Positions 5,676-8,972 of a DNA stretch of 8,972 nucleotides are shown here, one piece after another. This DNA comes from Dehalococcoidia bacterium (GTDB lineage Bacteria; Chloroflexota; Dehalococcoidia; GIF9; AB-539-J10). The stretch's first letter is position 1, and each line of letters begins with the position of its first letter. A program made the position numbers and the translations under genes. Under the pieces are notes generated by a model. That model saw nothing but the letters and a program-made list of their open reading frames with translations. It searched no databases and was not told the DNA's origin. The stretch covers positions 1 through 8,972 of the forward strand of contig JAUVYX010000022.1 in the NCBI GenBank assembly GCA_030602865.1, read 5' to 3'.

Positions 5676-5712
5676 GTTCTCTCCTGGCTGTAGAATTCAG
5701 CAGAGATAAGAG

Positions 5713-7068
5713 ATGTTAGATATTTTAACTGAAAAACTTAATAATGTCTTTCGCAAATTAGCTAATAAGGGCAGACTTACTGAAAAGGATGTAGATGACG
5801 CTCTACGGCAATTGAGGTTAGCTCTCTTGGGTGCTGACGTTAATTACAAGGTGGTAAAGCAACTGTTACTGAAAGTGCGGGAGCGTGCTATTGATACTGA
5901 AATACTGCGTAGTCTGACCGCAGTACAGCAGATTACAAAGATTGTTTATGAAGAAATGACTGAAATACTGGGGAGGGAACGCCGTGATTTATCTGCCGTT
6001 GAAAACCCACCAGCAGTTATTTTACTTGTAGGGTTGCAGGGTTCTGGTAAAACCACCACAGCGGCTAAATTGGCTGTTCATCTTAAGCAGAAAGGGGAAT
6101 TCCCGTTACTGGTGGCTGCTGATACACGCAGGCCTGCTGCCAGGGAACAACTGAAACTCCTGGGTAAAGCAGCCGGAATCCCTGTGTTTAATGAGGAGAC
6201 TGAGGTGTCACCGGTACGGATTTGTGCTCATGCCCGTAAAGAAGCCGAAAAAAATGGGTTAAACAGGATGATTGTTGATACCCAGGGGCGGTTGCATATT
6301 GATGAAGTTTTGATGGCGGAACTGTCCGAGATTAAAACAGAATTACAGCCTTCTGAAGTACTACTTACTGTGGATGCCATGACGGGACAGGATGCCGTGA
6401 GGATAGCCAGGGAATTTCAGGAACAGATAGGGCTGACTGGGGCTGTTTTGACCAAGATGGATGGGGATGCAAGGGGAGGGGCTGCCCTTTCGGTTAGTTT
6501 TGTTACTGGAGTTCCAATAAAATTTCTGGGAGTAGGAGAGAAAGTAGGGGCACTAGAGCCCTTTTATCCTGAACGTCTGGCGTCTCGCATCTTAAATATG
6601 GGGGATATGCTCACTTTTATCGAGCGTGTTGAGCAGTCTGTTGAGACGCAGAAAGGCAAGGAAGTTGCCAGGAAGAAGAGCTTATCAGATTTGGATATGG
6701 ATGATTTACTTGAACAGATGCGTAGCTTGCGTAAAATGGGGCCTATGGGACAATTAATGGGCATGCTGCCAGGTGTTTCCAATATTAGCTCTCGTTTATC
6801 TGACGATGAGAGTGAGAAGCAGATTAAAAAAATGGAGGCTATTATATCGTCTATGACACCTGAGGAGCGGCACAATCCCGATATTATAAATGGAAGTCGG
6901 CGTTCTCGACTATCAAGAGGAAGTGGCACGACCGCGCATGACATAAATCAATTGTTGAAGCAATTCTATCAGATAAAGAAATTGAGCAAAATGATATCAC
7001 GAGGCAAGATGCCCAAGGATATAGGAAAGATGTTTGGACTCCGTGCTAAATCTGGTTATCCCAAGTAA
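5713..7068 (+). CDS. ffh: Signal recognition particle protein (SRP54/Ffh GTPase)
   Basis: Complete 451-residue Ffh, the SRP GTPase that binds 4.5S RNA and signal peptides emerging from ribosomes and delivers them to FtsY at the membrane. The N domain helical bundle spans about 1-88. The G domain spans about 98-297, with P-loop GLQGSGKT (107-114), [11 protein letters not shown] (137-147), G3 DTQGR (189-193), G4 TKMD (247-250) and DARGGAALS. The methionine-rich M domain spans about 325-441, with [13 protein letters not shown] and the RNA-binding segment [14 protein letters not shown] (393-406). The G3 motif is normally DTAGR; Gln at residue 191 is unusual. The ATG at 5713 gives the standard N-terminus, but its ribosome binding site is weak (GAGA at 5703-5706). 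It is monocistronic in this window, not accompanied by ylxM, ftsY or rpsP. The 3' end overlaps rpoD by 13 nt, tail to tail. Confidence 0.97.
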   Translation: MLDILTEKLNNVFRKLANKGRLTEKDVDDALRQLRLALLGADVNYKVVKQLLLKVRERAIDTEILRSLTAVQQITKIVYEEMTEILGRERRDLSAVENPPAVILLVGLQGSGKTTTAAKLAVHLKQKGEFPLLVAADTRRPAAREQLKLLGKAAGIPVFNEETEVSPVRICAHARKEAEKNGLNRMIVDTQGRLHIDEVLMAELSEIKTELQPSEVLLTVDAMTGQDAVRIAREFQEQIGLTGAVLTKMDGDARGGAALSVSFVTGVPIKFLGVGEKVGALEPFYPERLASRILNMGDMLTFIERVEQSVETQKGKEVARKKSLSDLDMDDLLEQMRSLRKMGPMGQLMGMLPGVSNISSRLSDDESEKQIKKMEAIISSMTPEERHNPDIINGSRRSRLSRGSGTTAHDINQLLKQFYQIKKLSKMISRGKMPKDIGKMFGLRAKSGYPK

Positions 7069-8504
7069 TCTCGGAATTTCCGGCTACGGCTTGGGTGGCG
7101 CAATTTTCGTAAAGCTTTTGCCTCGATTTGCCGAATTCTCTCTCGTGTCACATCGAATTCCTGGCCTACCTCTTCCAGTGTTTGGGTATGTCCGCCTTCA
7201 AGGCCGAACCTGAGCTGTATAACCCTTTTCTCTCGTGGAGTAAGTTGATCCAGTACCTTGTCTATTTGATCTTTAAGTAACTGTTGTGAGGCAATTTCGA
7301 TTGGCGCAGGACTGTCATGGTCCTGTACAAAGTCACCTAGGCGGCTGTCTTTATCCTCACCAATTGGTGTTTCAAGTGATATCGGTTCATGACGGAACAG
7401 GTCCATGATTTCCTCGACCCTCTCTGAACTCAAACTCAATTCATTGCCGATTTCTGTATAACTTGGTTCACGTCCCAGTTCTTGGGTTAATTTGCGTATC
7501 TTTCGTATAAGCTTATTGATGGTCTCTACCATGTGTACAGGGATACGAATGGTACGAGATTGATCAGCTATAGAACGAGTGATGCCTTGTTTAATCCACC
7601 ATGTAGCGTAAGTGCTAAATTTATACCCTTGTCTATGTTGGAATTTGTCCACAGCCCGCATTAGGCCGATATTCCCTTCCTGTATGAGGTCAAGCAGGGA
7701 CATACCATGACCAATATATTTCTTGGCTATGCTGACGACAAGGCGTAGATTTGCCGCAACGAGATGCTCCTTTGCTTTTCCTGCTTCGGTCTTCACTTTA
7801 ATAAAATGTTGTTTAAATTCGTTTTCATATGAGCGAAGTTGGGAGAGAAAGTCTTCGTCGCTTAATATAACTTTTGCCTCCTGCCAGGAAGTATCGGCTC
7901 CAATGATTTCTAATGCTTTTTGTGGCAGCAGATTACTTGTTAGAGAGAGATTGATTATACTTTGCTCTGCTGAGGCAATACTTCTATCGGTCCTTTCAGC
8001 AGTTGCTGCTATCAATGCTAAATCTAGCTTGTTATCTATTACAGCATGAAATGCTGGCTCTGTAATCGTCTTTACCATGCTGGAGGAGCTAATTATTCCT
8101 GATTGCTCTTTAATAACATTGATAGTAGTGGGATAAAGTTTGCATAGCGGGGTTATCAAGCCTATTAAGAGCTCCGTGGCTGTAGCAGCCCCCTTGTATT
8201 TTTTTTCAAGTTTAAGAAGGTGTCTGTTTTGCTCGATCTTGCTTGAGAGTTCTCTCTCTTGAAGTGCTGTGAGCAGAGGTACTTTGCCGATCTCACGGAG
8301 ATACATCCGGGCCAGGTCATCAGTAACCTCGAATTCTTCAAGCTCTATATGAGGTTTGGTATCTTCGGAGCCGATTTCGTCATGCGCTTCTTCCTCCGTG
8401 CTGGCATCAGTGTCTTCACTTTCATCAGTTGTGGTCTCTCCTTGAGTTGATGGCTCTTCTCCATCGCCAGTTAGATGAAATCCGTTTTTCTCAATAATAT
8501 CCAT
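7056..8504 (-). CDS. rpoD: RNA polymerase primary sigma factor (RpoD/SigA)
   Basis: A 482-residue group 1 sigma factor that directs core RNA polymerase to housekeeping promoters. Region 1.2 lies at about 60-93 ([17 protein letters not shown]), region 2 at about 246-316 ([54 protein letters not shown]), region 3 at about 320-400 and region 4 at about 415-482, with the -35-binding helix-turn-helix ([20 protein letters not shown]). The N-terminus is an acidic low-complexity stretch (15-58) in place of a recognisable region 1.1. A non-conserved segment of about 150 residues separates 1.2 from 2.1. The ATG at 8504 has AAGGGG (8518-8513) 8 nt upstream, inside the end of dnaG. The gene starts 4 nt after dnaG, the classic dnaG-rpoD arrangement. 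The -10-recognition region 2.4 is standard, which supports reading TATAAT-like boxes in this window. Confidence 0.97.
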   Translation of the reverse strand: MDIIEKNGFHLTGDGEEPSTQGETTTDESEDTDASTEEEAHDEIGSEDTKPHIELEEFEVTDDLARMYLREIGKVPLLTALQERELSSKIEQNRHLLKLEKKYKGAATATELLIGLITPLCKLYPTTINVIKEQSGIISSSSMVKTITEPAFHAVIDNKLDLALIAATAERTDRSIASAEQSIINLSLTSNLLPQKALEIIGADTSWQEAKVILSDEDFLSQLRSYENEFKQHFIKVKTEAGKAKEHLVAANLRLVVSIAKKYIGHGMSLLDLIQEGNIGLMRAVDKFQHRQGYKFSTYATWWIKQGITRSIADQSRTIRIPVHMVETINKLIRKIRKLTQELGREPSYTEIGNELSLSSERVEEIMDLFRHEPISLETPIGEDKDSRLGDFVQDHDSPAPIEIASQQLLKDQIDKVLDQLTPREKRVIQLRFGLEGGHTQTLEEVGQEFDVTRERIRQIEAKALRKLRHPSRSRKFRDYLG

Positions 8505-8508
8505 TATC

Positions 8509-8972
8509 TTATCCCCTTGTTATTTCTCTTCTCTTGAGCTGGACTGCCATAATTTGTTCGCTGCTTGATGTCCCTTGTTCCTCCAATTTAGCCAGCTCTG
8601 CGGCAGTTCCTTCCTGTTCTCTGGTGTCCTCAAGCACTATAGCTTTCTCGGCCTCTCCTTTCTTAAGCTTTCTTTCCTGTAATATGTTTACATTTTGGCT
8701 TAGGGCACGGCGCTGTTTGCTGACATTTTGCTCAATGGTAGGCTTGCCTAGCAGGTAATCCAGATGCTCCAATAGAGGGGAATCCATCTGTTTTTTCATC
8801 TCGGTATAATCACCATAACGTCGCCATTGAGCGAAGATCTCACGATTAGCTGGGTTTTCGAAATGCTCAACCGATAGTTCTTGAGCTGTACTGCTCAGTT
8901 CTGGATAATGCAGCAATACGGAGAGGCAATATTCCTCGATGGGGTTACGTGTATTTAGACTGGAGGGTATAT
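8509..8972 (-). CDS. dnaG: DNA primase, C-terminal part (runs off the right edge)
   Basis: The frame is open to the window edge and shows the last 153 residues of the protein; the start is outside. Just inside the edge the reading is [17 protein letters not shown], a segment typical of the DnaG C-terminal helicase-interaction domain, followed by [18 protein letters not shown] and [14 protein letters not shown]. The last 60 or so residues are charged and helical ([20 protein letters not shown]), matching the end of primases. The zinc-binding and TOPRIM catalytic domains are not visible. DnaG makes the RNA primers for replication. Its position 4 nt before rpoD is the conserved macromolecular-synthesis gene order, which strongly supports the call despite the divergent C-terminus. 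Confidence 0.88.
   Translation of the reverse strand, partial: IPSSLNTRNPIEEYCLSVLLHYPELSSTAQELSVEHFENPANREIFAQWRRYGDYTEMKKQMDSPLLEHLDYLLGKPTIEQNVSKQRRALSQNVNILQERKLKKGEAEKAIVLEDTREQEGTAAELAKLEEQGTSSSEQIMAVQLKRREITRG

Larger units (their letters stand above)
5280..5712. other. Divergent intergenic region between proX and ffh (433 bp), rich in inverted repeats
   Basis: The only gene-free stretch above 300 bases. It must hold the promoters for the leftward proXVW operon and the rightward ffh gene. I see a perfect 16-bp palindrome with an overlapping candidate proX promoter, a second short inverted repeat nearer proX, a 78-nt nested inverted-repeat structure in the middle, and two hairpins closer to ffh. 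Two short plus-strand frames exist: 37 codons at 5405-5518 and 39 codons at 5574-5693, neither with a good ribosome binding site. I looked for tRNA (no T-arm GTTCRA), SRP 4.5S RNA (no GGAA-capped conserved helix) and common riboswitch cores and found none. The ffh promoter cannot be placed with confidence; TTGTCA at 5600-5605 lacks a good -10 partner. Confidence 0.7.

Noticed and set aside
5280..5712. SRP 4.5S RNA (ffs) beside ffh
   Set aside because: The conserved GGAA tetraloop helix and its asymmetric internal loop are not found on either strand.
6564..6944. Minus-strand open frame of 126 codons inside ffh
   Set aside because: Antisense shadow of the conserved Ffh M domain, with no recognisable domain.

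Overview
The window is a dense stretch of bacterial chromosome, AT-leaning by eye, made almost entirely of recognisable housekeeping and osmotic-adaptation genes. The dnaG-rpoD pair, an Ffh of normal length and a prokaryotic lipoprotein signal identify it as bacterial. The gene mix, with dnaG-rpoD converging on ffh and paired TrkA-like proteins with a Usp, reminded me of Chloroflexota, perhaps Dehalococcoidia. That placement is an impression from memory and has not been tested.

Left part, plus strand (32-1528): a tight three-gene operon encodes a universal-stress-protein domain with a degenerate nucleotide-binding motif, a short RCK_N-only TrkA-like protein, and a full RCK_N+RCK_C TrkA protein. 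The genes overlap by 1 nt or lie 4 nt apart. They probably regulate a K+ channel or transporter, which is not in view. A HIT-family hydrolase (1518-1997, minus) converges on this operon with an 11-nt overlap. It appears to have its own promoter, placed so that its mRNA would be leaderless.

Middle part, minus strand (2108-5279): a complete glycine betaine/proline-type ABC importer operon runs in the order binding lipoprotein (proX), CBS-containing ATPase with an acidic tail (proV), permease (proW). With the K+ regulators next door, the left 5.3 kb looks like an osmoadaptation neighbourhood: K+ handling plus compatible-solute uptake.

The 433-bp divergent intergenic region (5280-5712) between proX and ffh is the only sizeable gap and the least explained part. 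It holds a perfect 16-bp palindrome overlapping a candidate proX promoter, a second inverted repeat in the presumed proX leader, a nested 78-nt inverted-repeat structure, two hairpins nearer ffh, and two short open frames of 37 and 39 codons. No tRNA, SRP RNA or known riboswitch could be recognised there.

Right part: ffh (5713-7068, plus), the SRP GTPase, converges with a 13-nt overlap on the dnaG-rpoD operon (minus). The primary sigma factor is complete. DnaG is represented only by its C-terminal 153 residues and runs off the right edge. I see no mobile element, CRISPR array or defence system. The points most worth checking are the structured proX-ffh intergenic region, the putative leaderless HIT mRNA, the acidic-tailed ProV, the unusual Gln in the Ffh G3 motif and the asymmetric RCK pair.
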